Source of the DNA: Leptodactylus fallax
Lineage: Eukaryota; Chordata; Amphibia; Anura; Leptodactylidae
Direction: 5' to 3'
DNA length: 64,000 nucleotides
Assembly (NCBI GenBank): GCA_947044405.1
Contig: CAMRHE010000021.1
Coordinates: forward strand, 4,882,501 to 4,946,500
Shown here: positions 46,294-56,460 of the stretch, piece after piece
How the letters are laid out: each line of letters starts with the position of its first letter
Numbering within the stretch: the first letter of the stretch is position 1
Notes under the pieces: model-generated
Database searches by the model: none
What the model was told of the DNA's origin: nothing
The model's input: only the letters and a program-made list of their open reading frames with translations
Made by a program: the position numbers and the translations under genes

Positions 46294-47316
46294 ATGGGCT
46301 CCTCAAAACAACTCTCAAATGATCTGAAAACAAAGATTGTTCAACATAGTTGTTCAGGGGAAGGATACAAAAAGTTGTCTCAGAGATTTAACCTGTCAGT
46401 TTCCACTGTGAGGAACATAGTAAGGAAATGGAAGACCACAGGGACAGTTCTTGTTAAGCCCAGAAGTGGCAGGCCAAGAAAAATATCAGAAAGGCAGAGA
46501 AGAAGAATGGTGAGAACAGTCAAGGACAATCCACAGACCACCTCCAAAGAGCTGCAGCATCATCTTGCTGCAGATGGTGTCACTGTGCATCGGTCAACAA
46601 TACAGCACACTTTGCACAAGGAGAAGCTGTATGGGAGAGTGATGCGAAAGAAGCCGTTTCTGAAAGCACGCCACAAACAGAGTCGCCTGAGGTACGCAAA
46701 AGCACATTTGGACAAGCCAGCTTCATTTTGGAAGAAGGTCCTGTGGACTGATGAAACAAAGATTGAGTTGTTTGGTCATACAAAAAGGCGTTATGCATGG
46801 CGTCAAAAAAACACAGCATTCCAAGAAAAACACTTGCTACCCACTGTAAAATTTGGTGGAGGTTCCATCATGCTTTGGGGCTGTGTGGCCAATGCCGGCA
46901 CCGGGAATCTTGTTAAAGTTGAGGGTCGCATGGATTCAACTCAGTATCAGCAGATTCTTGAGAATAATGTACAAGAATCAGTGACGAATTTGAAGTTACG
47001 CCGGGGATGGATATTTCAGCAAGACAATGATCCAAAACACAGCTCCAAATCTACTCAGGCATTCATGCAGAGGAACAATTACAATGTTCTGGAATGGTCA
47101 TCCCAGTCCCCAGACCTGAATATCATTGAACATCTGTGGGATAATTTGAAGCGGGCTGTCCATGCTCGGCGACCATCAAACTTAACTGAACTGGAATTGT
47201 TTTGTAAAGAGGAATGGTCAAAAATACCTTCATCCAGGATCCAGGAACTGATTAAAAGCTACAGGAAGCGACTAGAGGCTGTTATTTTTGCAAAAGGAGG
47301 ATCTACTAAATATTAA
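46294..47316 (+). CDS. Tc1 (DD34E) transposase, intact
   Basis: 340-residue cut-and-paste transposase that would bind the element's terminal direct repeats and move it into TA sites. I take ATG at 46294 (MGSSKQLSND) as the start. An upstream in-frame ATG at 46249 would add 15 residues, but 340 residues is the usual Tc1 length. An N-terminal paired-type helix-turn-helix lies at ~10-47 (LSQRFNLSVSTVRNIVRKW), GRPRK at 59-63 and a second DNA-binding helix region at ~65-112. Catalytic residues are D153 in WTDETK, D244 in FQQDNDPKH and E279 in LNIIEHLW, spaced as in Sleeping Beauty. A glycine box (KFGGGSIMLWG) is at ~187-197. One oddity: the usual NPIE reads NIIE (P277I). The end is KGGSTKY then TAA. 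There are no stops or frameshifts. Activity is not proven. Confidence 0.95.
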   Translation: MGSSKQLSNDLKTKIVQHSCSGEGYKKLSQRFNLSVSTVRNIVRKWKTTGTVLVKPRSGRPRKISERQRRRMVRTVKDNPQTTSKELQHHLAADGVTVHRSTIQHTLHKEKLYGRVMRKKPFLKARHKQSRLRYAKAHLDKPASFWKKVLWTDETKIELFGHTKRRYAWRQKNTAFQEKHLLPTVKFGGGSIMLWGCVANAGTGNLVKVEGRMDSTQYQQILENNVQESVTNLKLRRGWIFQQDNDPKHSSKSTQAFMQRNNYNVLEWSSQSPDLNIIEHLWDNLKRAVHARRPSNLTELELFCKEEWSKIPSSRIQELIKSYRKRLEAVIFAKGGSTKY

Positions 47317-47332
47317 TGTCACTTTTCTGTTG

Positions 47333-47544
47333 AGGTGCCCATACTTTTGCACCGGTCAAATTTTGGTTTAATGCATATTGCACATTTTCTGTTAGTACAA
47401 TAAACCTCATTTCAATCCTGAAATATTACTGTGTCCATCAGTTATTAGATATATCAAATTGAAATGGCTGTTGCAAACACCCAAATATTTAGAACTAAAA
47501 ATGATTAAGATTAATAGGGGTGCCCAAACTTTTTCATATGACTG
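47333..47544 (-). repeat. Right terminal inverted repeat (IR/DR type)
   Basis: Inverted partner of 45896-46107. The inner repeat (GGTGCCCATACTTTTGC) lies just after the transposase stop. Confidence 0.93.
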
Positions 47545-47546
47545 TA

Positions 47547-47585
47547 TATATGTATGTGTGTGTGTGTGTGTTTGTGTGTATTTGT
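47547..47585. repeat. (TG)n microsatellite
   Basis: TATATGTATGTGTGTGTGTG with a TTTG interruption; right half of the split microsatellite. Confidence 0.92.
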
Positions 47586-48124
47586 AAATATTTTGCAATT
47601 TTATAACTTTATTTTAGCTTAAAAATACATACATAGAGGATGTAGCAAAGCAAAATAATATTTCTTGAAATATAAAACCAGAAAATAAGAATCAAAAACC
47701 ACATAATGAATGTATCTTTGTGACAGAGAGACCTGTGCATATTCATCCCATGCTCAGAACTCGGTTGGAGGGTAAATTGGAATCCAGACATCAAAGAGTT
47801 CTTTTGCCAGACTGAGATTCTGCTGGTATGATTTTTTTCCATGTAGATTGTGCTCATTTTACAGCAGAGGGAAGCACCACACATGAGCTCACATACAGAT
47901 GGTCCTGCTCAGGTGCTGGGTTTGCTGGCTGTGTTAGTTAATGTAAGAAGGGAAAAATAGGGTTTTGGTGCTAGGTTCTATTTCAGGTTACTTTGCCACA
48001 TAAGGCCTGGTCACAAGTAGGAAAATGAAGAAGAAATAGAATACAAACAGTGACATTCTTTCTTTGTTGCTGTCAGACAGGTCACATTACTTGTCCTTGC
48101 TGAAGAGGGTGTATTGATGGCAAC
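47586..48124. other. Unclassified, no gene seen
   Basis: A 91-residue open frame on the minus strand has no motif. Confidence 0.4.
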
Positions 48125-48289
48125 CAGCATAATATGAAGCTCCTGGGCCCCGATGCAAATTTTGTCCCAGGCCCCCCAACTGTAGTGTACTGGTCTCCAC
48201 ATACTAGGGAGAGACACCTTGTGGGCTCCTCTAAGGATCCAGAGCCCTTCTGTGACTGCACCCTCTGCCCCCCTCAATTTAGTCCTCTG
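48125..48289. mobile_element. hAT-type MITE of the 36826 family, worn
   Basis: Left CAGCATAATATGAAGCTCCT then GGGCCCCGATGCAAATTTTG; the right end (complement) is CAGAGGACTAAATTGAGG. The interior matches 36826-37003 in type. The 8-base flanks do not match clearly, so the ends may be off or the duplication eroded. Confidence 0.6.
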
Positions 48290-50064
48290 GCCACCAACAA
48301 TCTTATTATTAATTGTATAGCAGTATAATTGTTAGAAGATTACTTTACATATGGAAATGTTATTTGGTCAATGTATGCTGGTATTTTCTGAGCACTATGT
48401 GGTGGTATTGTGTGGCAGTGCTATATAGACCCTGCAGTATATTATTATGCAAAGTATGGCGGTGGTGGCAATCTGTAGCTTTATGATTTAGTCACCATAC
48501 TGTATAATACTTCCTGACAGATCGCATACTTCCAGCAGATGTTCTCTGATAGAAGGTGCGGAAATGTGGCCAGGAAGTGAACTATTGTGCTAAAGTGGCT
48601 TCACTCACAAGACCTTGACGCCCCTCTAAGAAAAATTGCCTGGCACCATCACAGGTGATAATCAAATGAAGGGAGGAAGAAAGTATACGATATAAATGGT
48701 GGAGAACAGATTTGAGAAAGCTATTTTTATGTAAATTACACTGTCTTTGAATAATGAAAATACCTTTTTAATGCTTGAAATATATCTACAGTACACATAC
48801 AGTACAGTTTTAATAATATGTACAAGTCGGCTGGAAAACTTTAGAAAACTGATGATCACTGATACTAAGATCACTTCTAGTGATTTACCCTCATAGAAGA
48901 TAATGTAACTGCGGTATTACAGACCTCAAGCATTTCATGGCACAGCTATTGATATGAAAGCGCCCTGCCCATGCTGTACATGATCATTTGTAATAATAAA
49001 GAAGGGCTCTGGTAACTTCTAAGGACTAGCCTCATTTGTTGGACTAGCTACAGTTCTCGTGTGTTGAAGTCACAGTGTAGTGGACTTTGGAAGACATTCA
49101 TGGTTCTTGTTCTGACTCAATAGCTTGGCTGCAAGTGTGAGGTTGTGAGAGTGTCCTGTAGTCTCTATGCTAACCAGCAATTTACACCAAGATATCTATC
49201 AGATAGTGTTCAACTCAACTGAGGAGGCGTAGATAAGATTCCAGATGCTTTAATCCAGGTAAATCTTGTAAAACCTCATACAGCAGTAGGTGAAAAATGA
49301 TGAAATACCAGGAGCTGAGCAGACATGTTGCTTACAAAGAAGTGAAACTAAACTGAGAGAGAGAGAGGAGGAGCTACAGCATCACAGCTAAGGATACAGA
49401 GAGAGAGAGGGGACAAACTACAAAGACACAGTATCACAGATACATGTCAGTGAATTAAACCAAGTCCTGGGACATGACAGTTCTCTTTACCAAGTTGGTG
49501 GCAGATCGCTTGCTAGGTGCACTATGGTAATAGATGAGTTTGCATAGCTTTCAATTAAATGTTAATTCACTAAACAGCTATTCCTGTTGATCCCACCCCA
49601 GTGGCTTTTCTCCCTGACAACATACAAGTGGGAAATGTTCAGATCCTGCATGCCCGACCCTTCTTTTCCTTGGCGTCTGCCAGTGCAGTGTCTGTATACC
49701 CTCATATACAAAAGAGGAAATTGGAAATTGAACATACATTTTGTGCTAGTTTCTGGTGCAAGATGTATACAAGTTGCACATTTTGGCCCATGGACGGTTT
49801 TGCACCAAATTTGGTGCATTTGCTCCCCAAACTCCTTTTTCCCAAAAATTGTCAATATTGGGGTTTAGTGGGAGGAGGCATGACCTCCCATGGTCTGGCA
49901 GATTTTTTATAATTTACATGAAATTTGTGATTTTGGTGCATGGAGGGCAGGAGATGCATATAAATTATTGCGAAGCCCTGCACGGTTGGCAGCATCAACA
50001 ACAGCCTAGTACTGTTGGCAGCATCAACAGTAGACTAACAATGAAATAATCTCCAGTTACAGAG
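48290..50064. other. Unclassified, no gene seen
   Basis: 49100-49500 (GA-rich blocks near 49355 and 49402 and a TTTAATCCAGGTAAATC region) looks like a dispersed repeat, but I cannot delimit it. Overlapping open frames at 49562-50049 lie on both strands and have no recognisable domain, so I take them as chance. Confidence 0.35.
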
Positions 50065-50195
50065 GTTTCACACATAGCATTTTTTGAAACGTTATTCAGC
50101 AGATATAAATCCTTTCTTTATATTTCCCATACCTTTTGAATCCTCTTCTGGTTCTGGCTCAAAAACTGCCACAAATCGGTAACCGCATTGGGGGG
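50065..50195. repeat. Fragment of the GTTGCAGATTTTG foldback family
   Basis: CTTTATATTTCCCATACC, then CTGGTTCTGGCTCAAAAACT and GGTAACCGCATTGGGG correspond to the middle and right arm of 34784-34998. Confidence 0.5.
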
Positions 50196-51859
50196 ATTCA
50201 ACATTGTGGTCACATCACAGTGTTAAATAGTTACAAATCATAATTTATGATTATTTAACGCCACTTGTAACTAAAATAGAGGCTGTCCTGCCACTTTTTT
50301 GAAAGAGGGCTTGGGCATTGGCGTAGCCACTGTTTCTGCCATATTCATTATACTTGTATTTGACAAGTTTACAGTCAGATATATTACAATGGTAGGGTTG
50401 TATTAGGGGGACAAAATATTCAACCCATGTACCCATAGCCAAAATTTAAAATTGTTGTGCAACTCAATGTGCTATACAATAAATGCAGGTAACTTCTACA
50501 GCTAGCATCCTCTCAAATCCTCACAGCAAGACTCTCAAAGAAATAGTCACTGTAACTTAGAAGGGAAGAAGCTTTTTTAATATGCAACACAGGACACCTA
50601 GGCAACCTTAGCAATGGGAGGTTAATAAAAAAAGGAATAGACTTTTATAGACTGTGAGGTACAACTGATGGGCACACATGGGCTAGATTGGGATGTATAA
50701 TTCTAAGGCTGCAATTCTAGCATGTCTACTAGGTACATCTGAAGTACATGGATAGTTGTAAGACCCGGTAATAATTCCTAGTAAATGTCCTAATTATAAT
50801 GAGGTAGGTCACCAGTTTTGACCAAGTTTATGCTACTGATCACTGGACCAACCCAAATGTATCTCCTGAGTAGAAACAGTACTTGCCAACATTGATCATC
50901 CTCCTAGAGATGGTAGATTGTAGACATAGCCATACCCCTTTACTGCCTAACTACTCCTCCTTGGTGCCTTGAGAATAAAATTATGTGGCGCACCAATTTC
51001 TGGGATATATAACAGGAGGCTTCTCCTATAGCTGAGAGATTTTCCAACTCTTTCAGGACTCTGGGAGAGTGGTAAGTATGCTAGAAACTGCAATCTTGTG
51101 CATACTAGCAAAAAAATGAATGGGTACCTGTAATATATTGTGAAAGAGTTACAGTCATTTATCTTTACCTATTTAACAGATTAATTTCATGTTATTCAGT
51201 ATGCACTAGTAAGCTTTTGTTAGAATAATATCCACCCACAGATTATTGGACAACCACCACTGAAACTGATTTATATATATTAATGACAATTAATATTAGT
51301 ACAGATAATAAACCGGAATGGGAGGGAAGATTGAGAGCTGTCAGTGCCTCTAGGCAATAATGGTCATGGGCTACTTACCAACCACCATATCTATAGTACA
51401 CTGTACTTAATGTGTTTGACTGAAGAGCAGAGGGCCCCTTCTGGCCATGGGAACTCAGACACTGCCCCTATACCCAAAGTCACCGTCATTCTTTGCTAGA
51501 ATGAGCATACATTTAAGCAAATGAACCCAAATGCAAACTTTGCAGCAGGGCCCCTGTAGTGACCTCTTCATATGAGACAGAGGCGTTTTGTTTTCCCTCC
51601 GGCTCCAGGGCCCAGATGCTACAGCAACCTCTTCATTTTGTATAGTTAAGTCCTTGGCCTGTGTAATTACACTGATACTCCTCTAAAATCCATATTCGGT
51701 GCTCATAGAGCACTATATATGGGTATAGCTATGTTACACATATTACACACATTACATTTAGCATTTATTATGATGGGTTGTCATATATATCAGGCATGGG
51801 CATTAATGTGTCACAGGTGAAATATTAGAATTAGAATTCATATAAACCATGGTCAGAAG
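50196..51859. other. Unclassified, no gene seen
   Basis: 51425-51640 has GGGCCCCTTCTGG and GCAGGGCCCCTG blocks that may be further worn MITE pieces. No gene. Confidence 0.35.
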
Positions 51860-52270
51860 TACTAAATGTGCGGTTCTGAAATGAATTCTGCACTGTGCTC
51901 TACCATTGCCCATTCCTAAGGTATTAGCATGAAGTAAGCACAGCTTCCATTACATGTTCCAGAGACCGATTAAAACTATAATATCATATTCATGACTCTT
52001 GGTAACCACTGATCAATAAAACATTACGCTCCTGGGGGTCATTTAAAGAGTGCCGAGCAGACAGCAGTACAAAGCTTTCAGACTCAGTTTGCTGCAGAAA
52101 TCCGTTCAGAACACCGTCCGTTCCTCAGTATTGAAGAAGCAGAAGGCCATTCATTGTGTGATCTGAAAAGACTTTTTCTCCCTATCATCACCACTAAACA
52201 CAATAAAAAAGATATTCCTCTCAGTGTGTGTCTCTTATTGACCAAATTTAATAATTAACTACTTATAATT
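51860..52270. other. Candidate conserved non-coding element
   Basis: Repeat-free and complex, with GACCGATTAAAACTATAATA, GGTCATTTAAAGAGTGCCGA, CAGAAATCCGTTCAGAACAC and TTTAATAATTAACTACTTAT. Appearance only. Confidence 0.3.
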
Positions 52271-52937
52271 GGTGCATATGATGTAGGCTTCACAATTTCA
52301 ATATCTGAAAGGACCAATCTTAAAATACCCCTCAAAGGTAGCAGAAGTCTCTGCTGATACATTGAAGCAGATGAATAGTCTTATTAATAGTATTTGCATC
52401 CATGTATATCATGGTTCAGGAATTGAAGGGGTGTCATATTCAAAGTTACCTTAACTTAGACGAGTGTTCTGTTTTAGCTGACAGAGCTCCATTCATTCAT
52501 GACCATTCATGATATAAAAATCTAGTCTGGTCATTATTCATGCTGCAAGATCTCAGGCCCTTTGGGGTGTTCATTATTTAATATTAATTTTAAAGTTAGG
52601 TAGAATAGCCATTTTTGAATTGCACATTCTTATTTTTGATATTTTATTTTATTATTAGCTGTGATATAATCCAGATTGTGATTTCTGGGATCATGTAGAC
52701 AGAGCTGCATTTTTGGAAAAAGCTATGTTGGTCCAAACCTAAGGCAGCAAAATTATTGGCACAAATTGTTTATTTTCACTATCTTAATTAATGGTTTGCT
52801 ATTGACTCAATTAAAACTTAGCATTTTCTTTATTTAGGACATAAGGGTGAAACTGTTGGAATGAACAACTATGGAACTCAATATGATGCCGCTTGAACTG
52901 CAATGCATAGTCTAAGTAATCTGTCAATTTTTCACCC
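52271..52937. other. Unclassified, no gene seen
   Basis: Nothing recognised. Confidence 0.4.
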
Positions 52938-52941
52938 TTAA

Positions 52942-53337
52942 AAAGGACCTTTTACCACCTTCAACAAGTCCAGATCTTTACATCAATTAATAGGCACTGC
53001 GCCACTGATTTTAGCTCAGTTGGAATTTTTTCTCTAGCCCCCACCGATCCCAAATCAGCGCTCCCTACTGTCAGAGGGCAGTGTCAGGCAGGAGCTGGCA
53101 AGGGGTGTGATTCTGACCTCTGACACTGGCTGCCTCTGATTCACGCCCCCTACCTGCCACTGCCCTTCTCACATTTCAGGGCTTAAATAGCAGATCAGGC
53201 ACCAAAACTAAATGCACTTGTTGCTTGGGAATGGTGGAGGCTAGAGAAAAAAATTCCAACTGCACTGGAATCGTTGGAGCAGCATATATTAACAGATGCT
53301 AAGAACTTGATTTGGTGGTGGTGGTGAAAGGTCCTTT
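52942..53337. mobile_element. TTAA-flanked MITE, 396 bp, second TTAA family
   Basis: Both ends have TTAA (52938-52941 and 53338-53341). The terminal repeat is AAAGGACCTTTTACCACC at the left; the right end complement is AAAGGACCTTTCACCACCAC. The interior is unrelated to the 21370 family and has CCCCACCGATCCCAAATCAG. No coding. A TTAA target is the hallmark of piggyBac-type transposition. Confidence 0.82.
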
Positions 53338-53341
53338 TTAA

Positions 53342-54349
53342 TTCCCACAAGAAGCAGCGGCATACAGAGAAAACTGGGACTCCATAGCAAAAGTCAAAAT
53401 TGGACCCACTCACCACCTGCATTTTATAAAAATGGGCAGGGTACAGAAGGGCAGTGGTTGTAGAAATAATATATTTGGTATTTAAAAATGCATTGGAAGA
53501 ATAAAAAAAGAAAGAAAAAAAAGCATGTCAACAACAATTAATAATATTGTGCACTCACCTCTGCCTACAGAGTCCTTTAGTCCAGGTGACAGGGATAATA
53601 CTGTAAGCCTTGCAGCTACATTTTTCTCTACAGCCTCCCTTACATGACTATATAATAACCTACTGCTACTTTTTGCATTTAGAGGTTAATGATCTTGTGA
53701 CAGGGTAGGGGGACATGACATGACAGTCTGTATTATGCATTTCAGTAAATAAAGCATGGAGAAAGGATTTTCAATACCTATACTTCCAGACATCAAAAGA
53801 GATCAATGTGTTGGGAGTGGGGCATATGGGACCCCATAGCTGTTGCCAACACTGCCTGTATGGTAGATATGCTATTGATAAGATATGGTCCTTCTTAGTC
53901 AGATTCCCAGGTCACTTTCACAGGTTGGAGCAGAAGGGCTACAGCCAGATCAGCTGAGCTGTGGCTGGAAGAAGAGAATGAGGCTGCAACACATGACCGG
54001 ACATTCAGTTGCCTAGCAGCCAAATGCCTGCCAGAACCATGGCCAACAATGGGAACCTGGGACAAGAGAGGTGAATAACAGATCTAACTATTTGATAAGG
54101 ATGAATCTTACTTTATAAAAAGCCTTATATGATTCAGGAGCATATTTCTTCATGGGATATTATATTGCAGTAAAGGAGTGTGATACATATTTGTAAGAAG
54201 CCTGGAGACTGGGAGTACTAGTACATGAACTTGTCACACTTGCTATAAAACTCTATCAATTCCCCAGCTGTCTGACTGGGCTGGTGCTCAGCAGGCCAGC
54301 AGTATACCTGATAAATGTTGTAGTCTCTCCTCTTGGGGCACATCCTAGT
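53342..54349. other. Unclassified, no gene seen
   Basis: Nothing recognised. Confidence 0.4.
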
Positions 54350-55160
54350 AGTGTTCAGCCTTCCTGAGCTTGATAGGGGTTGGGGTGCCCATGATGGACA
54401 GTTACGAATAAGAGTGTGCAGAAAACCGGGTAACTTGCAACTTTACTTGAGGTAGAATACAGTACAACAGCTTCCAATAAAGAAGGTACATCTTGCAACT
54501 TTACCATTGTGAGTTGGAGCCAAGTTGGCAGTTGGTACACCTGGTTGGCAGACTGCACTTTCCTTACTGAGGCTGTATTTACTAATCAGTATGCCAAATT
54601 CTCTCATACACAGAAAGTCTCATATAGTCTTTACCCAAAACCCACTCGGGGATGAAGGCCAACAAGTTCCCCAGTCTGTCTGGAGGGGCAGGCAGGCTTG
54701 TTGCTCTGAGGCACTTGTGACATCCTCAGATCTCAGGCTAGCACACCTCCTTGGGGTGTGTTCACACGGAGGAATTTGCCGCGGATTTGGGGGCGGATTT
54801 TGGGCAGCTTCCTGCTCGATCTTGCCACGGATTCCGCGGTTCGAGACTCGATTCATCCGGGCCTAATCAGGAGCGGGATGCCGCAATGGAATGCTGATGC
54901 ACTGCATCGGCATCCCGTCGCGGCTAGACTCCGGCGTAAATGCCAGCGGCGAAAAATGAAGAGGAATTCCTTGGTTTTTCCTTAGCTTACCCAGGGGTGC
55001 ATTTCTTCCTCCTGGCTGTATCTGGCCCAGTTTGGGGCATATTGGTTGCAGACTCCTGGTCTCCTCCTACTCCTAGACCTCACTGAGCTGGTCATACCAA
55101 AATTCAGCTTCCTGACTGACAGTGGTACAACCCACTTAAAAGGGTAAACACACTTTATAT
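54350..55160. repeat. Unclassified repeat-like region, possibly an LTR, with an insert
   Basis: Blocks GAAAACCGGGTAACTTGCAA and a near-repeat ATCTTGCAACTTTACCATTG suggest an LTR-type or other dispersed repeat; AATAAAG occurs at 54476. The region is interrupted at 54755-54967 by a GC-rich insert. I could not set its ends. Confidence 0.3.
54755..54967. repeat. GC-rich insert flanked by 7-bp direct repeats
   Basis: 213 bases, strongly richer in CpG than the surroundings (GCCGCGGATTTGGGGGCGGA, GCATCCCGTCGCGGCTAGAC), flanked by TCCTTGG at 54748-54754 and 54968-54974. It starts GGTGTGTTCACACGGAGG. The type is known to me from frog repeats; no clear terminal inverted repeat. Confidence 0.5.
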
Positions 55161-55739
55161 ACAAACTATGTACAGACTACTATGAAAATTCATGATAACC
55201 AGCACAAATAAAGTATGTACACTTTTCAATAGTCCCAGTGGATCCTGCACATACACTGCACCTGCTTTTCAGAACTTTTAATCTAGTTCTTAAAATTCCA
55301 ATCTGGCATGTGAATTATAACTCAATGTATCTACCAAGATCCAGGGCTGTATTTTTGATTGGTAACCTCTAAAATGTATCAATCACCAAAACGAAATTGC
55401 AAGTGCACTCTAAAGTGCTTATAGCAAGGTTCATGAGATGCAGGCCTGACCATGATACTTGACAATGCACAGGTGCTGTCTTTAGGGACAGTCAGAATTA
55501 AATATCTTGATTTTGTAATACCCCTGTAAGCTTAATGCCGGTATTTTATGCAGTTAATTGTTTTGCCTATACATTTATTAATGTTTTCATTTACTGTCCC
55601 AGCTGAGGTCCTGTTGCAAATACTTCAGCAATTACTTCATTATGGTTGAAGTGGCTCTGGTTGCCAGACTATCATTCTCTAGTGTAAAATAGCCATAGTA
55701 TTTAATTCTGCTGGGTATACATACTGGTTATTTCAAAAA
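55161..55739. other. Unclassified, no gene seen
   Basis: Nothing recognised. Confidence 0.4.
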
Positions 55740-56460
55740 TAATCACCCAAGCTGCAACACAGCACAAGGCAGAAAGCCTCGGCGGCCATAATGTGTTTTT
55801 TGTCCTGTTGACTTTTTATGTTTGAACTCAATTAATGTAAGCATAAACAAATTAAGCTTGATTATTCCTGGCTGCCTCTCAGGCACCGAGGGCTCGCCAT
55901 CCGTATGGCTACTTTGGACAAAGTCATAAGCACAGCGTTTTCTGTTTTCCCTCATCCTCCTCCCAGGGAGCAGAATTTCAATGCAGTTTTCCATTAAATA
56001 AGCCATTGTAATCATGTTGTGTTAATAGAAGAGGTAAAATTGCCTCTCCTTTTACAAGACATTAGAGCAAAGCTGCATTATTAAACTTTTCTCGTGGACA
56101 GGGCATTTAAAATATATTCTCAATGGCTGACGTAAGATCTTTTATTGCTGCTGACAGCTTTTCAGTCCTTAATAGGCTGTTCACTATTGGGGTAGAAATG
56201 TGCAGACTTTTATTTTTTTCTGTTGAGTTAGACAGTGACATGATAAGTTAAACATGATATAAGGAATTGGCGTGCTTGCGGAATATAGCTGTCACTGTGT
56301 CCCTGTTCACCTGAATGTAATAAAATCTGTTATGTACCTGTCTGCATTACTGATATTGAAATCACAGGCAGCTTTGGAAGGTCTGTATTTCCTTTTATCA
56401 AAGCTAAAGGGATCTTTTGGGACAATAATGGAAGATCATGTGAAATCTAGGTGAAAAATT
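55740..56460. other. Candidate conserved non-coding element
   Basis: About 700 bases without repeats, with GCCTCGGCGGCCATAATGTG, AATTAAGCTTGATTATTCC, CCGTATGGCTACTTTGGACA, CTGCATTATTAAACTTTTCT and ATTGCTGCTGACAGCTTTTC. Open frames on both strands (55743-56015, 56272-56454) lack domains. It has the look of a long vertebrate enhancer block, but only an alignment can show it. Confidence 0.38.

Larger units (their letters stand above)
45896..47544 (+). mobile_element. Full-length Tc1 (DD34E) transposon, 1649 bp, with intact transposase
   Basis: Complete element between TA at 45894-45895 and TA at 47545-47546. Ends CAGTCATATGAAAAAGTTTG and complement. The terminal inverted repeats are about 212 bases. 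Over the outer ~186 bases I see two mismatches; the inner end is more diverged. Each arm holds two similar short direct repeats, outer GAAAAAGTTTGGGCACC and inner TAAAATTTGGGTACC, the IR/DR arrangement of Sleeping Beauty-type elements. The single gene is open. This is the only autonomous-looking element in the window. Confidence 0.97.

Noticed and set aside
49562..50049. Cluster of overlapping 93-103 residue frames on both strands
   Set aside because: Mutually overlapping frames in different phases, no domain; chance is the simpler explanation.
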